DNA from: Anthopleura xanthogrammica
Taxonomy: Eukaryota > Cnidaria > Anthozoa > Actiniaria > Actiniidae
DNA: 64,000 nt
Direction: 5' to 3'
Assembly: GCA_964019055.1 (NCBI GenBank)
Contig: OZ025206.1
Coordinates: 27,526,128 to 27,590,127 of the forward strand
Shown: in pieces, positions 10,980 through 23,746 of the stretch
Layout of the letters: every line of letters starts with the position of its first letter
How positions within the stretch are numbered: position 1 is the first letter of the stretch
The notes under the pieces: generated by a model
What the model saw: only the letters and a program-made list of their open reading frames with translations
What the model was told of the DNA's origin: nothing
Databases searched by the model: none
Program-made: the position numbers and the translations under genes

Positions 10980-13900
10980 AAGAAAGAAAGAAAGAAGTGT
11001 CACTAGGACGATTGCATTACTACTAGAATCCCTTACACACTTTCTTTTGTTCATTTCATTAGCACCAATTTGTCTTCTTTTCTCATAAGGAAATACAAGT
11101 TTGAATACGTAAGGAAATTCATGAAGCATTCTGGTAGTGGCGATCAAATGACGCCATCATGCAAACGTCCTGATGAAATTCTTTCTTTGATGTCTAATCA
11201 AAAACTAAAATTTAAAAAAATAAAGAGCGGTCCCTGCCCGGTTGGAGTGTCTACAAGGTCAAAGCATGCAGGCTGCTTTCAGAAGGTGTAGTTATAAATT
11301 GTCTTAGCTGTTGAATGCACCTTGACTTCATCCTCAAAACCACACCCTAATTTAACATTCGATCACGTACTCTCTCGTGGTTGGTTGACCGTATTCCACT
11401 GACATGGATTAATGGCATAAATAAGAAACCTGAAAAACATTTCAAATTGTTGACTTACATTGTGCAAAGTCTTTCTTGATCTCATTGATACTGAGTTTTC
11501 TGTTATACATTTTCAAATTGCTCATGTGTCCTTTGAACGAGTTTAAATAGTTTGGATTGTAAAATCTGTTCCTGATCATCCCAATGGTATAGTAGGAAGT
11601 ATCCTCGGTCATTGCTCCTGAGAAGGTGTCAGGGATGTTTAATGTGTCTTTTATTGTACCATTAATGGCGACTTCTACTGTCGTTGTACTGTCGTCACTT
11701 TTCCAGCTTGCAGCGATATGCGTCCAAACTCCGTACTCAATACTAACAAAAATAAGACATGGGCGTAATTTTTTTCAAGCAAATTAAAACTCAGAGAATT
11801 AACAGTCAATAGCACTGGATGGAGAGAGGTCCTTATAATATGTAAAAGGAAAAAAGTGGGGGCTATAGATCCCCCCAGCTCCTCCTCCGGGATATTTTTT
11901 TTTTAACTCGTGGATACTCGAAGCGTAGAAACGAGTTATGGTGAGGGGTCTGAATATGCAAATATGTCACTCACTCGCTCACTAGCTCAGTAAAATGTTA
12001 GCTGCTTTATAATAAATCGTTTTACGTCGATAACCAACCGTTTTACGTCGTCTGTTTACGAACGTTACATAAGTCGTACTTTCGGATTTCGTACAAATAC
12101 GAAAGCCAATCGAAGATATAACGATCGCATTCTTATAGGAGGAATTCGTATTCTGCTCTTCCCATGTGGGAGGATGCATAGCACTAATTTCAATCCTACT
12201 GATCATGCGCACAAGAGTACATAGGACTTTTCTAAGTCTAATTTTAGAATGATTTTTTTAAGAAATACTATAAATAAACATAGGAAGCAAAAGAAGGTAT
12301 GTTTAAATATAATTTTTATGTACTGTTTAATAAACGAGTAGGAGTGTTTTATCAGATTTAAAATCACAAGGCGAAGCCGAGTGGTTTTAGACATGATAAA
12401 ACACGATCTACAAGTTTATTGAACTACTTCAAAAACTCATGAATAATTCACAAACCTTTGGTCGAATTAGAACGACCATACACGCCACGAACATGGACTT
12501 TTATACATCGATAGAAATTTGTACGTAACTGTCATGCGTAGTCGAGGTTTATACGTCACTGTCATGTGCAGTCAGTATTTTGAAGATAGCATGCCAGTCT
12601 CAAGGCAGGATTGGTAGTCGACCCAATTTTGTGGGTCGTCGGTGATCGTATGTGAAACTGACCTTGATGAGGCTATAAGTCTTCATCTAAACTTGGAGGC
12701 ACCTTTATCTTTGATAAAGTCGTATTGATTAGTATTCGATTAGTTTATGAATTATTATAGAGTTTTTGAATTGATTAGAACAAACTAAAAAAGGAATTTT
12801 AGTAACGGCCTTCATGTAGCGTGTTATAGTACTGACTCCCGAAATGGCAGTCGGATCTTTAATCAGTACGAAATGAATTGCTTCAAGAAAACAATCGATG
12901 TTGAAGAAAGAACGTAGAAAAACTTATCGACCAACAAGATAAAAATTTAAACCATAATTTCTCAACTGCAAGTGGCTCCCAGGCTAAACTTTTCGCCAAT
13001 CTGGTTTTCATAATCATTATTGAGTCACGTTATCCTCAAATATTTGAATTATTCAGACTTTCAAAAAATGAGGCGTTTTCATCCAAGTCCCCTTTTAACA
13101 ATATTTGAATTTTCGGCCGCAATTTTGGAAAATGGTCTCATTGCCACGCTTTGATTGACGTCCAAAAACCACTAACTTCGTCGCAACAGCAAAATTGAAC
13201 GATTTTGCGTGTGTGAACGGAAAGCGCTGTAAACTCGTCGCATGAGTGAAGCAGCGTCTAGAACGGCCCTTAGTAATAGTCCTTGAGTCTTGGTCTAGAA
13301 AGTAGCATTATTATAGTGGATTTCTAGTGTAACTGTCGAAATGATCGCGAACTACACTTACCTTATTTCAGTTGTCTTGGTAACCGGACTAGTTTCAGTT
13401 TTTATCAAAGCTTTAATCGATTGTGTAATTTTCATCAGCCAAATCTGGATACTGGGTTGCTGATATGCCCTGAATATTGTAGGATATCCTTCTATGGATT
13501 CGAGGAATCGAACCCACAGAATAATAGTAAATTCTCTTGTTAATCGAACAGCAGGTATTTCAACTAAAGCTTTATCTCCACTGAAATACAGCGCTTTTCG
13601 TCCATCAGCCACTTCGTATCGTACCTCACCGGTGATGATCTGGAACCTTTCAAGATAATAAGAGATCACGTGGTAGAAGTTAGTGTACGACCATGGACCG
13701 CGGTGTCATGGAAACACTAATTATGTAAATTAGATATTTTCTAGAGGTCACGTGATAAAAAGTTCATATTCTTCCAGCTGATTTGAAATAGTGACGTAGA
13801 AATGACGTCACTGCAAAACTGAGGTGTCATGAAACCTGTGAAAATAAACTAATAAATTAATGATGGTTTGGAACCTTTCACGATAATAAGAGATCACGTG

Positions 13901-16900
13901 GTGGAAGTTAAAGTGTACGACCATGTACTGCGGTGTTATGGAAGCACTGTGGGAAAACGTGGAGAGAGAAAGAGGGTGAACACGAAGTCTTGTAGTTGTA
14001 GACGGAGAATAAATTCAAGAAAAGTCAAGACTTCCAGATACAGAGCCTTTGGGCACTCAAGACGAAGTATTCAAATCGGAGTCTATCTATTGTATCACAA
14101 CGCCTTGACACTCACAACAGACTAAAGCTGAAGCTCAGGAACAATGGTTTAATCCTAATATATACTTTTGTTCCCCCGGAGCCACGCCTTGAATTTCTTT
14201 GTGCGTGATCGCTCAACCAGAATATCGAAAGTGGGCTATCGGAATACGAGGGAGGAAAAATAGTATTTTTGAAAATTTCTTTTGGATATGACTAATGTGA
14301 TTAGTGTTAACGTTCCTGCAAAAGTTCTTTAAATAATCGAAGCTCGATATTTTTGCCGTCCAGTCACGCGTTGTCCTGCAAAAGGCCTATTTTCTGGTCT
14401 TCTCCTTCTATACTTAGCAAATTGATTTTTTCGTTATTTGTTTTTACTTTCAAATAGCGTGAAGGAATTTCGTGACAGATTTCAAAAACGCGTCATCCCA
14501 ATTTCTAACAATTTCATTGGCTTAAAAGTGACAGGTGTAAAAATAGAAGATTTCTATTGGTCAATTGGATGAAAAACACTTTCATGTTTTTTCTTGAAAA
14601 CTGGAAGGACGTAAGGTACAATTTCTAATGCCGGCGTTTATCAGGTTTTTGAAAGAATTTTTTCACTAAAGCTGCCACTTTACTTTGGAAAAAAACCCTG
14701 AATATTTGCAGTTCCGATAGTGCAACCTTCAAACATGATATTGCATGTCATTAATGGCCAAAATTCTGAAACTAATGCTGACTGTAGACTCGTGGTACTC
14801 GTAGAAGTTGAGTCAATCCAAGCTAAGGTCAGAGTCTATGTTCTTTGAAAGTTTTCCTTTGCTTTAAATAAATAAAGGTCTTTAAAAGAATGTCAAAACA
14901 TTTCTTGTTCATTCCTGGTTGTCTGTTCTCAAACTATACGGTCTCATCTGGGATAGTACTCGAGTTTGGCTTTTGAAAAAACGCAGTTTGGTTGGGATTG
15001 AGTTTGTTCATGTTATCGTGCCGTTTTTCTAGCGGCAAGGAAATCTGATTAGTTGAATACAGCCTCATTTGCTTTTCATGGCTTACTTTACTATAAATTC
15101 CTATTCCTATTCTATTTTTGTTTACTTATCGCAACCTGCTGTCTGTCTGCTCCTTTTGTTAAAAGCATCGAGACTTTTGTTAGATGCGTTTTCAAGAACT
15201 CTATATTATTATTATTCAGTACTATTATTATTATTTCAAAACTTGGAGAAATCATTATCTTTGTCCGTTTATAGGAAGAAAAAACTTACAAGGATATAAT
15301 TTTTTCCCCTTTAAAATTGGCCTCAAATATGCGTCTATCCTCTTATCGAACATATTAACCAATCAGCGCGCGAGAAATTGTGGTAAAAAATCAAGCACCT
15401 GTGAAAGGAGAATGAATTTATGTTAGAGAAATTATTAAAGTACTATAAGATATGGTAATTAAGTAATGCAATTTTTTTTGCATTGGTATAAAGTGTTTAA
15501 AGTACACATAGTATTAAACGTGTTTTGACTTACTTGATATCTTTGTCTGTACCGTCCAGCCTAAACTGAGCCACTCCACCCTCTAGTGATGTACCTTAAC
15601 CATAAATAAGAAAAGGTCTTAGTTTCGATACCAGCAGCAGTAGCTTCTGTCTATATATCTCTTATTCATCCTTTAGTCTCAGCTTCCTTGTCCCTCTCAA
15701 CATACTACACTTATCTAATTTGAATAAAATTTCTTCAAAAATGCTGGATAGTGTTTTGACTTACCATTCGTGTTGTTCATACGGTCTTTCACGAATACAT
15801 TGTACGCAAAATCATTTTCATGATGACTGGAGATTGACATGAGGTCTCCACCCAGGGACTTGCAATAACTGCGAGCATCCAACCACGTCATGATCACGTC
15901 CTTGAAGAGTTTTAAAGCAACTTTACCATACCTATACCAGCCATTCCCAAGATCTGAATAAAATAAATTAAGACTGAGTGAATCGGACTGACTGTAAATA
16001 GGGAGCTTTAGATTTGACCACGAGTACGCGGACTACGAGATTGTTCGTTTTAAAGTATGTTACTACAAACTCGTAGTTGTCCTCGCATTGGTTCAACTGT
16101 TGTAGTCGTACTCGTAGTCTAATCTAAACTTCCCTAATATCGCCTTGAGCGCTCAAAACAAAAAACATCAAATTTTTCTAGTTTGAAATGAAAAAGTTGA
16201 TAAGTTACTGGTAAGAAATACCAAACAAAAAAAGCTGTACGGTAACAATCTATTTTTACACTTCAAATCTATCAGGGAATAGGCTCGCTTTTCAAGAAGG
16301 TTTGTATTATTGGTATATTTCAACAAAAAAAAAGGTTGTCGGAGGCAAAGGAGCTAAATAATGGTTTGAGCATGCGCATTAATAGCCGCTGATTCAACAA
16401 ATCCTGGCTCTAGAATCTTTCGGAGGAGGAAAGACTGAAACGAAGAATTGTGTAAAGAAAAATAGTAAAAACTGAAAAACATCAACTGGGAATTTGTTGA
16501 ATGAGAATGGTTGAACCCGGCTTTTATGCCTTTTCTAGGTTCCTCGGTGCCAATAACATGCAGCTCATAACATTATATTTTGCTCATCTTGTTCAACTAA
16601 TTTTTTTTATTGCTTGACAAACCTTCTTTTCTTTTGACTTCCGTTACTTGTTTCAGATAATCGGGCACATCCTGATGGGAAAAATACTATATTAACCATT
16701 CATAGTGTTCGAGATTTTCTCATCTCACACCATTGAAAGTACAGCCAATCAGAAGTTGGAAACCCGTATGTTCAGCGGTGTTCCACTGTTACTTCCCGTC
16801 AGGGATTGCTGCCTAGGTGTCACACATTTTCAATGATGTTTGGTAAAATAGTTACACAATGCTTACTATTTGCACACCATGGGATATCCCACTTGTCACT

Positions 16901-17587
16901 TGTATCTTCTTGATAAATAGATTATTGAGCAGAAACTGATTTGGTGTGAGTCCGAAATGTCACGGCACACGACACGGTTATGGGGCGGGGAGGACACTGC
17001 ACCGAATGTCGGCTGTTTTCATACACAGCACGGCACTGACACCTCTCTAAACGGCCACAAAATTTTGTCCAGACTGAGGCCGTTGCGTATAGAGGTTCGA
17101 CTATGTTTATCTCGCAAAATTCCAAGGTAAATTCATAAGGGCCGTCATGTTATACGGGCTGAGCTCGTTCGAGAAGGGAGGAAACCAGGGAAAATAATAA
17201 CAATGACAAACTGCATAGTAAGTAATTAATTTAGATGACAGTTTTGACAAAACGTCAACTCACCCCCATCTGGTGGTAGTCTGTTCCTCCTATAGACACC
17301 AAGCTACCAGGACTCGCCTTCTTGCTGGAATTATTCAGATCACATTCAACGGAACCCCAACTAGTATGACGAACGTTGACCGAGAAGCACCATGGTAACC
17401 ATACACAGGTATCCCAACAGACTTGTTCTAGACTCGCTGTCATGGTTTTGATCACGTGATTTACTAGTGCCTTTCCTCCTTCTTTGACGAAACGATAAGC
17501 TTCACACGATTCGGCGAAGGAATTACGAAATGACGCGAATTGTAAAATGATAACAGCGAGAACAAGGAACTTTGTGTTGATATTCAT
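10499..17587 (-). CDS. Copy A: secreted PAN / C-type lectin with nested LamG domain
   Basis: Seven coding exons on the minus strand: 17264-17587, 16623-16671, 15765-15953, 15534-15594, 13362-13646, 11459-11742, 10499-10737. All have GT-AG borders and compatible phases; 476 residues, TAA at 10499-10501. Exon 1: signal peptide (to about residue 25), then a PAN/apple-like domain (VCWDTCVWLPWCFSVNVR, VECDLNN). Exon 2: 16-residue linker. Exon 3: CTLD N-half (GWYRYGKVALKLF, WLDARSYCKSLGG). Exons 4-6: LamG jelly roll. Exon 7: CTLD C-half (AVWIGLNRT, FSWSDGSP, HHC, GRHC, FICEK). The four canonical CTLD cysteines are present. The usual Ca-site motifs EPN/QPD and WND are not (SPH and WFG stand there), so calcium-dependent sugar binding is doubtful. 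Probably secreted; a recognition role is inference. Confidence 0.85.
10745..10997 (+). repeat. GACA/GAAA microsatellite in last intron of copy A
   Basis: About 250 bp of GAAA, GACA and GATA units. It occupies intron 6, close to the acceptor of the last exon. Confidence 0.95.
11743..13361 (-). other. Intron 5 of copy A
   Basis: Intron between the two large LamG exons. Bases next to the exons match the other copies. The middle (about 11850-12800) is AT-rich and not seen in the same intron of C; I recognise no gene or defined element in it. Confidence 0.6.
15040..15260 (+). repeat. LINE-like 3' tail in intron 4 of copy A
   Basis: Ends in AAAAGCATCGAGACTTTTGT, TTAGATGC and an ATT-rich tail, the same 3' end type as the insertion at 26637-26800 (minus strand). 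The counterpart lies in copy D at about 63700-63880 in mirrored orientation, so it was inserted before A and D separated. Confidence 0.6.
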
Positions 17588-17720
17588 TTCTGTCAATAAC
17601 AAAAACCACAACAACAACAAAAATAATAATAATAATTAATAATAATACAAATAATAATGAATAATAATACTTATAATGATAAATAATGATAATGATAATT
17701 AAAATAATACTTATAATTAA
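17588..17720 (-). repeat. AT-rich trinucleotide tract before the copy A acceptor
   Basis: Irregular ATT/GTT repeats directly 5' of the signal-peptide exon; on the minus strand they end in TTATTGACAG just before AAATG. They form the pyrimidine-like tract of a 3' splice site. The same arrangement precedes exon 1 in B, C and D. Confidence 0.7.
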
Positions 17721-19065
17721 TAATAATTAATAAGTTCAAGTTAGTTTTGCAGAAGTTCTAGAATATTGCTAAAAATAGGTATGATGTAAGTTATTAAAAA
17801 TAGTAACAAATAGAACATCAGTGCTCAGAAGCGGCTATTTAAAGTGGCGAAAGCAGGTATAGCTAATTTACGTCACACGAGACCAGTAAATCCGAGAATT
17901 CAAATGTAGTTTTCAAGTCTTCATATTAACATTTCAATTCTCCGATCAACGGCTCTGATATTCCAAAAAAAAAATTCAGTTAAAAATTAGGTTTTGGACC
18001 CACTATCATGAATGATTGTGTAATAATTACCTAAAGCATTCACTTGCCAAACACATCGCTAAGTATCAGCTTCAAAAAAATATTTTTAAAATAAAAATAT
18101 TATGAGTTGCCGGAGTTTTGAATACTTGAGTTGGCGCTGAGATTTGGAATTTCAAACGAAGCCGCCGAAACTCCAATCAAAACATTCGGGTTACTACTGG
18201 TCACGCGTGACGTAAATTAGCTGTAAGATGTCACACACGTTCTTAGAAGATATAAACAAGCATACGCTAAATAGTTTCCTGTGAGGACCATCGGGGCTTT
18301 GTTTCAATTAAGTTTTTTTTTTTTTAGAAGACTAGATGATTTTTACGATACCCTCGACATTTTACTATTGACTCTCGACATCCTACCCTCGACACACTCG
18401 ACATGGTACCCTCGACCCTCGAGTCTCGACCAAAACGCAAAGTCGAATGAGAGAAGATTACCATCTCGGCTTTGCCAAGTCACTTACAGGGAATTATCAT
18501 CCCTAGATCATATAGAGAGAGAGGATTACCACTTATTTTGGCCAAAGCACTGGCCAGTATGGAGTTCTTATTCCTCATACCCCTTTACCCCACAAACTGT
18601 TGTACTGTTATTTCTATAGTATACTGAGCTAAGTGGTTGGAAGCATTAAATGAATCATAATTATTTCCCAAATATATGAAATTTCATGAACAAAACGCCA
18701 TTCTTATACCGAAGTATAACATTATTAACAACAAATAAAAAGTTCGCGTTAGATCCTTGATTGTTACTCGAGTATAATGAATACTGTTATCGAGTACTGA
18801 CTTGACGTCTTTGTTATCCAATGCTTCTTGGTGGTTATTTATTAACTTTGTTATTTAGTTTCTCAATAATTGAGGGTCACTTGATTTTCGCGTGATTATA
18901 TTTTCCCTAATCCTTTCCTCTCGATCTCCTCATAAGGTACATCGACTGATTTCAACGAGGAAAATTGCATGAGTTTACTGGAGTTTGATTTTGACATGTG
19001 CGGAAATGACGACGATGGTTTCTACAATGTTAAACATGACAAACCGATTTTCTTGACAATCTTAC
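17721..19065 (-). other. Intron 0 of copy A (no gene)
   Basis: Between the proposed non-coding first exon and the ATG exon. Holds a CTCGAC-rich low-complexity stretch (18350-18430) and AT-rich DNA. ORF shadows only. Confidence 0.5.
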
Positions 19066-19073
19066 CTGAGTAA
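18939..19073 (+). other. Small ORF conserved with copy D, unrecognised
   Basis: The plus-strand frame (45 codons including stop) contains STDFNEENCMSLLEF and NVKHDKPIFLTILP. The mirror position in D (58202-58342, minus) encodes the same peptide with an ATG at its head; here the ATG is absent. Two of the amino-acid positions differ and one serine codon differs by all of its bases yet stays serine. It could be an exon of an unknown antisense gene or chance conservation. Confidence 0.25.
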
Positions 19074-19143
19074 AAGAAAAACTGGCGACTCTCTGCAGCT
19101 GGACTTCTTTCTTTTTACTAAAAGTACTTGCGAACGAAACTGA
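19066..19143 (-). promoter_or_regulatory. Probable 5' UTR exon and core promoter, copy A
   Basis: On the minus strand, TTATTTATAGTCTGTCTCAG precedes a roughly 78-nt segment ending TTTACTCAG|GTAAGATTG, a near-consensus splice donor. Joined to the acceptor TTGACAG|AAATG at 17590 it gives a short leader with the ATG right after the junction. The same segment occurs in D at 58132-58209. The transcription start is a guess from the TATA-like box. Confidence 0.5.
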
Positions 19144-19174
19144 GACAGACTATAAATAACTGTTTTTAACTCTC

Positions 19175-19640
19175 TTGTTATCCCCTACGAAATCAGGAAC
19201 ACAGGAAAACAAGTTCAGTTGAGAGAGACAGTCTCTCTTGCTCAATACGAGTTCATGATATCAATTATTTATTCCATGAAGTTTGATTGATATCCGACCT
19301 AATTATTCTATCGTTCCTTGACTATGACAGGTGTTAAAAAAATGTGCTGAGTTTGAAAACTTATAAGCATCAAATGAACTCAAATGAGAGTCCTTCATAA
19401 CGATTACGAGTCTGAAAGATAATTGCATTTGAGACTCTGTAATTTTAGGGAATAATATTTAATGTTGTTAGAATTACGACACAGAAAAAAATTGCAAACA
19501 TTAAATAAAATGACGAGCCGTTGTCATTGAAAAGTAAAAATAAAAACAATTAGAAACTACACATCTGTGTGTGAAGTTTCAAACTCTTTAAGCATCAAAT
19601 GAGCTCAAATGAGATTAGCTCAGTTTTAACTCGAGTAAAT
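19175..19640 (-). promoter_or_regulatory. Conserved upstream module, copy A
   Basis: Contains TTCCTTGACTATGACAGGTG, a GAGTTCATGATATCAATTAT stretch and repeats of CATCAAATGAACTCAAATGA. The same module lies upstream of B (39035-39430), C (41110-41425, inverted) and twice upstream of D (57665-58090, inverted). Shared position relative to four genes makes it a candidate promoter/enhancer region, or simply duplicated flank. Confidence 0.5.
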
Positions 19641-20504
19641 ATTTTGTTGGAAATTCTTTCAACAATACAAATGTTTAACTTTTTCATGATATCCTATACA
19701 GTGATTCCACTACAGAAGAGTCGTAGTATTCGCTCCTTTTCGACAAAGAGCGAAAACACCGACTCATGGAATCAGCCTAGATAGCCTAGTGCTGATAACA
19801 TAAATGTGCAATTGAACTAAATAAATAAAATAAACGATGGATCGATATATCTTTACTCACTGTAAATTCGTAAATTCGCTCTTAGCTCTTAGATCTTGCT
19901 AGTGTTAGTATAGCCCACTCCTGTTGCTTGGTGTTGAAGGGTTTCTTAGATACATCATATTTTCCATAGTATTCAGCTGCGCGTTGACTAAAATATCACC
20001 AGGTTGTCTGCCGTCAGAACAACAGGTATTTGTCTCCCTTTCCAAAATAATTTTTTTCGAGGGAAAAGTCAAACGCTCAAAGAATTAATCCGGCAAACAA
20101 ACTAAAAAGCCATAATACACCAAGAGTCAACGTACTTTCAAATTCCAATCTGATCTAGGAGATATTCTCGATAGGGATAAACTCTTATAAGAAAACAAAA
20201 ATATCTCCTTTAAATATCTCCTTTCTCACCATGATGATTCGAATATAATTTGTGATTTTGTTTTTGTGAAAAGAAAAGAAGTAGAGAAAGAAAGAAAATA
20301 AGAAATAATGGGAAAATGAGAGAGCACTGAATAGAAATCTTGATTGAGTAGTAGTAATTATGGAAACTTTATTTTGTTGTATATATGCCGCTTTGAAATA
20401 CCACGGTGAGGCTAAGGGATCGTCCCTTGCTCGCTCCCCTTCGCTACACCACTGGTGCTGGGGAGTTTACATAATACTTTTATGGGGGGACAGTGTAGTA
20501 ATAG

Positions 20505-20625
20505 CATATTATAAGATGATGGGTTCCCTGTGTGTAGTAATAACATATTTTAAGATGATGGGTTCCCTGTGTGTAGTATTGGCATATTATAAGATGATGG
20601 GTTCCCTGTGTGTAGCATTGGCATA
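20505..20625 (+). repeat. 39-bp tandem repeat, three units
   Basis: Units start at 20505, 20544 and 20583 and share AAGATGATGGGTTCCCTGTG. 39 bp is 13 codons, so both strands stay open, but no start context or domain supports coding. Confidence 0.9.
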
Positions 20626-21062
20626 CAAAATATTCGGATCGAGTCTGTTTGATGGATGATGTCAATGCCACTGGCGTAGGAAGTGCGGCGAACTCGTCCC
20701 CCCGCTCCCAAATTTTTGGTAATAGGACAATAACATGACTTTTGGAGGGCATATTGTTTATTTACAAGACCAAATTATACAAAGTTCCCGCAATGTATTA
20801 AACACTAATGCTTGCTGTTATTGAGTAGAAGTTATTATTATCAGTATCTAGTTATTTTTATATAGAAGTGATTTTATAGTTTTATATTTTTATTATTAGA
20901 AGTGTTTAATTACGGTGGCCCAAAAATGTCACGGCAAAACTTTTATTAGTCACGGCAAAACTTCATTACTCACGGCAAAACTTTACATACACAATACACA
21001 TGCATACTTTTATTAATTTTTGAAAGTAACTTGGTTTGCGGTATTCCTGTGTAAATTTCAAG

Positions 21063-21353
21063 ATGGCGGATGAAGTGGACGAGAGGTCACTTCTCGAATC
21101 TTTGTTTTATAAAGGATACGAGTATGAGGAAATTCTCTATATGTTAAAAACACAAAGCAAGATAAACATGGGTCTTACACTCAAGAGAAAGCTGAAGAGG
21201 TACGAACTTCAGAGGAACATGGTTGAGTTCGATTCGCAAGAGCTAAGAAACGCTATAATGTCAATATTGGATGGTCCTGGGTGCTGCGTAGGATACCGTA
21301 GTGTTTGGCATGCCCTACAACGAAAAGGGATAAGAGTAGCAAGAAAAAAGTAG
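21063..21353 (+). pseudogene. Integrase-like transposon protein, N-terminal remnant
   Basis: Frame from ATG at 21063 (MADEVDERSLLESLF) through MVEFDSQELRNAIMSILDGP and YRSVWHALQRKGIRV to a premature TAG. It resembles the start of integrase-core (DDE) transposon proteins common in coral and fish genomes. Right after RKK the coding sense continues in another frame (VEEIVRELDPEGVEARKANK, to about 21420), so one base was lost in the A-run and created the stop. The catalytic integrase core is absent downstream. A dead fragment; family placement is from memory. Confidence 0.7.
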
Positions 21354-21429
21354 AAGAAATTGTTCGAGAACTAGACCCTGAAGGGGTTGAAGCTAGAAAA
21401 GCAAACAAGCTGCGTAGATTAACTTGCTT

Positions 21430-22235
21430 TGCGTTTTTGACATATAGAGAATTTCCTCATACTTAACTGAACGTTTTAGTGAGGGCAGTTTAATATTTGG
21501 CTTTGTATGTTGATGATAATTAGTTTTTATTCTAAGTGCCTCCCCAGATCCTGCTCAGTACAATGGGATACTAGACACTTCAATTTACCTTTACATATTT
21601 ACTTGATCAATATCTTAATCTGGGATGAACGATATCTGGAAAACCTCCTCTTCGTCTTCTAGTTTGCATTGCTTTCAGTTCATTGCTTTCTGAACTTTAG
21701 AACCCCCTCCTGCTAATTATGGCAGAGTCCCTAAAGGCCCAGTTCAAAAGTAGATCTTTTCATGAGCCGGTCTTCTTTCATGTGATTAAACGTCTAACCT
21801 TAGGCCTAAGACGTATTGTAAATCAACTAATAGACCTTTTTACCTTGGGCAGTCAGTTGTCGTCCCATTTCATAGGGCACGTGTCATTCCCTAGAGTATC
21901 ATTTCTTTGTTTAACGGTTGCGCATAAGAAGACACATGAATATGGATACAACTCAGACAAAGAATCTATTCTCAAGAGAATGACACGTGGTCTGAAATGG
22001 AACAACAAACCAACAAACGAATGAAGCTGAAAGGTCTATTGATCATTCAGGGACCGCTGATATCATTTCCAGGTGATCTGAGGAAAAACGATTAGCCAAT
22101 CAGATTGCGAATCATTTTTCTGAAAAAGAATCAATCCCATGAGTCTTTTCGAGCCCAATCATGGAAGAACAGGGAAAATCAAAACAAAACAAAATAGCAT
22201 ACAAGTACAAATATACAAGGAGAAGTGTCATTTAG
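21430..22235. other. No gene seen
   Basis: AT-rich DNA with a 101-codon plus-strand frame (21719-22024) that lacks any domain I recognise. Confidence 0.5.
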
Positions 22236-22645
22236 CCGAGGATTTAAGGCTTAAAATGTTTCTACTTCAAAGAATAAGTTGTCTAGATAAGACTAGGAAT
22301 ATATTTTAATCGATTAGGTCATTATTCATGTTTTTTTTATTAAAGAATTACCGTTGAAACGATCTCGAAGAAGCTGCCGAAAGACTTTCTCGATTCACTT
22401 GGCATGATTTAACTAAAATTCCCACATCTTACGCTGCTCTTTGGTCCTTGGCAATCTCCAAGATGCTTTAAACCTTAGGAAAAGCCGAGGATTTAAGACT
22501 TAAAATGTTTCTACTTGAAAGAAAATGTTGTCTAGATGAGACTAGGAATATATTTTCATAGGTTAGGTGATTATTCATGGTTTTTTATTAAAGAATTACC
22601 GTTCAAACGATCTCGAAGAAGCTGCCGAAAAGCTTCCTTGATTCC
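22236..22645 (+). repeat. Direct repeat of about 163 bp, two copies
   Basis: 22236-22398 and 22484-22645 share GAGGATTTAAG, AAAGAATTACCGTT and CGATCTCGAAGAAGCTGCCG at about 90% by eye. A tandem duplication with a 248-bp period; no coding sense found. Confidence 0.8.
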
Positions 22646-23746
22646 TCTATTTCATTTGTTTTAAACTCCAATTTAAAGTTATTTATACGGAGCCAATGCC
22701 ACAAATTACGTATTCGTCTGAGGAGAAAAAAATTAAAGTAGTTCAATCAGCAACGGTGCGTCATGTATGAAACAGCATTGTATTTGTGACAGTAAATACA
22801 TGTGGTAATCACAGTATCTATGCATTACATGAAGTACCAAGCTACTAAAACGTCAACATCAAGACAGATCATAGGCTCGGTTTCAGCCGTGAGGGTGCTA
22901 TTTGTACCAAACCTCCCCTCACGTGAGTTGGGAGAGGATCGCGGGCGCACCGAAACCACCACGGTTGGTAATCGAGCCTAGACATATTATTGATCTGTCG
23001 CATGTTTGACCGTCATATCAGTCCAGAAAATGCATTTCATAGCACGAAAATGGCTTCCCGGAACCATGGGTGGGCAACGTCTGACGTTTGAATTTCTTAA
23101 TTCTCTCATTTATTCCAACACAATATGTACACTTCCACCCCCCTCCCCTCAAATCCTGGGTTCTCCCTCCTTCCCTATATAAGAAACCTTCATATTTCCT
23201 TTTTCAGAAGATGATATGCAAGGAGAATTGACCCTTGAGAATGAGAATGTCCCGGATGTCGAAACCCAACGATTTCCTCTAGCTGCATCCGGGACTAAAA
23301 TGCCCTGGATTTCAAAACACAATCATTATCACTCATCACATCCGGGACATTCTAGGACTCCTCCTTTGACGTCATAGACGCCATATTCGAAAAGGGCCTA
23401 TTGTACACACAATAAATGGGTGTCATGCTACATACATACTTTATTGTCGAGCTCTCAAGGACTTTTCAGAAGTCCATAACATGCGTTTAGTACATTGTGA
23501 TCGATTCTAATTATCTAAAGCTACAATAGAATAAATGATTATGACCAGAACTGAGAAGTTGGTGTGTCAAATTTGACAACTGATGATAAAGATGTATAAG
23601 AAGTGAAATAATTATTACTTGAAAAAAACCATAACAAATTCTTTCGTTTTGTTTCTGGCTGGTTCTTATTATGTTTTGACCCATACATTCAAACAAACCA
23701 CGTGCACAGAAACATTAATTGGGCTTCCTGTGGTAACACAGACCTT
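22646..23746. other. No gene seen
   Basis: Non-coding. Includes inverted short motifs around CATCCGGGAC (23210-23350) and GGTTTC/GAAACC pairs (22880-22985), probably MITE relics. Confidence 0.5.

Noticed and set aside
10731..11147. ORFs over the GACA tract on both strands
   Set aside because: Microsatellite shadows inside an intron of copy A.
15053..15426. Hydrophobic ORFs in A intron 4 and their twins at 63526-63873
   Set aside because: They arise from a retroelement tail and AT-rich intron; frames are not conserved between the two loci.
17255..17620. Upstream extension of the copy A start into the repeat tract (poly-Leu start)
   Set aside because: The ATG after TTGACAG is shared by all four copies and gives a clean signal peptide; upstream codons are microsatellite and differ between copies.
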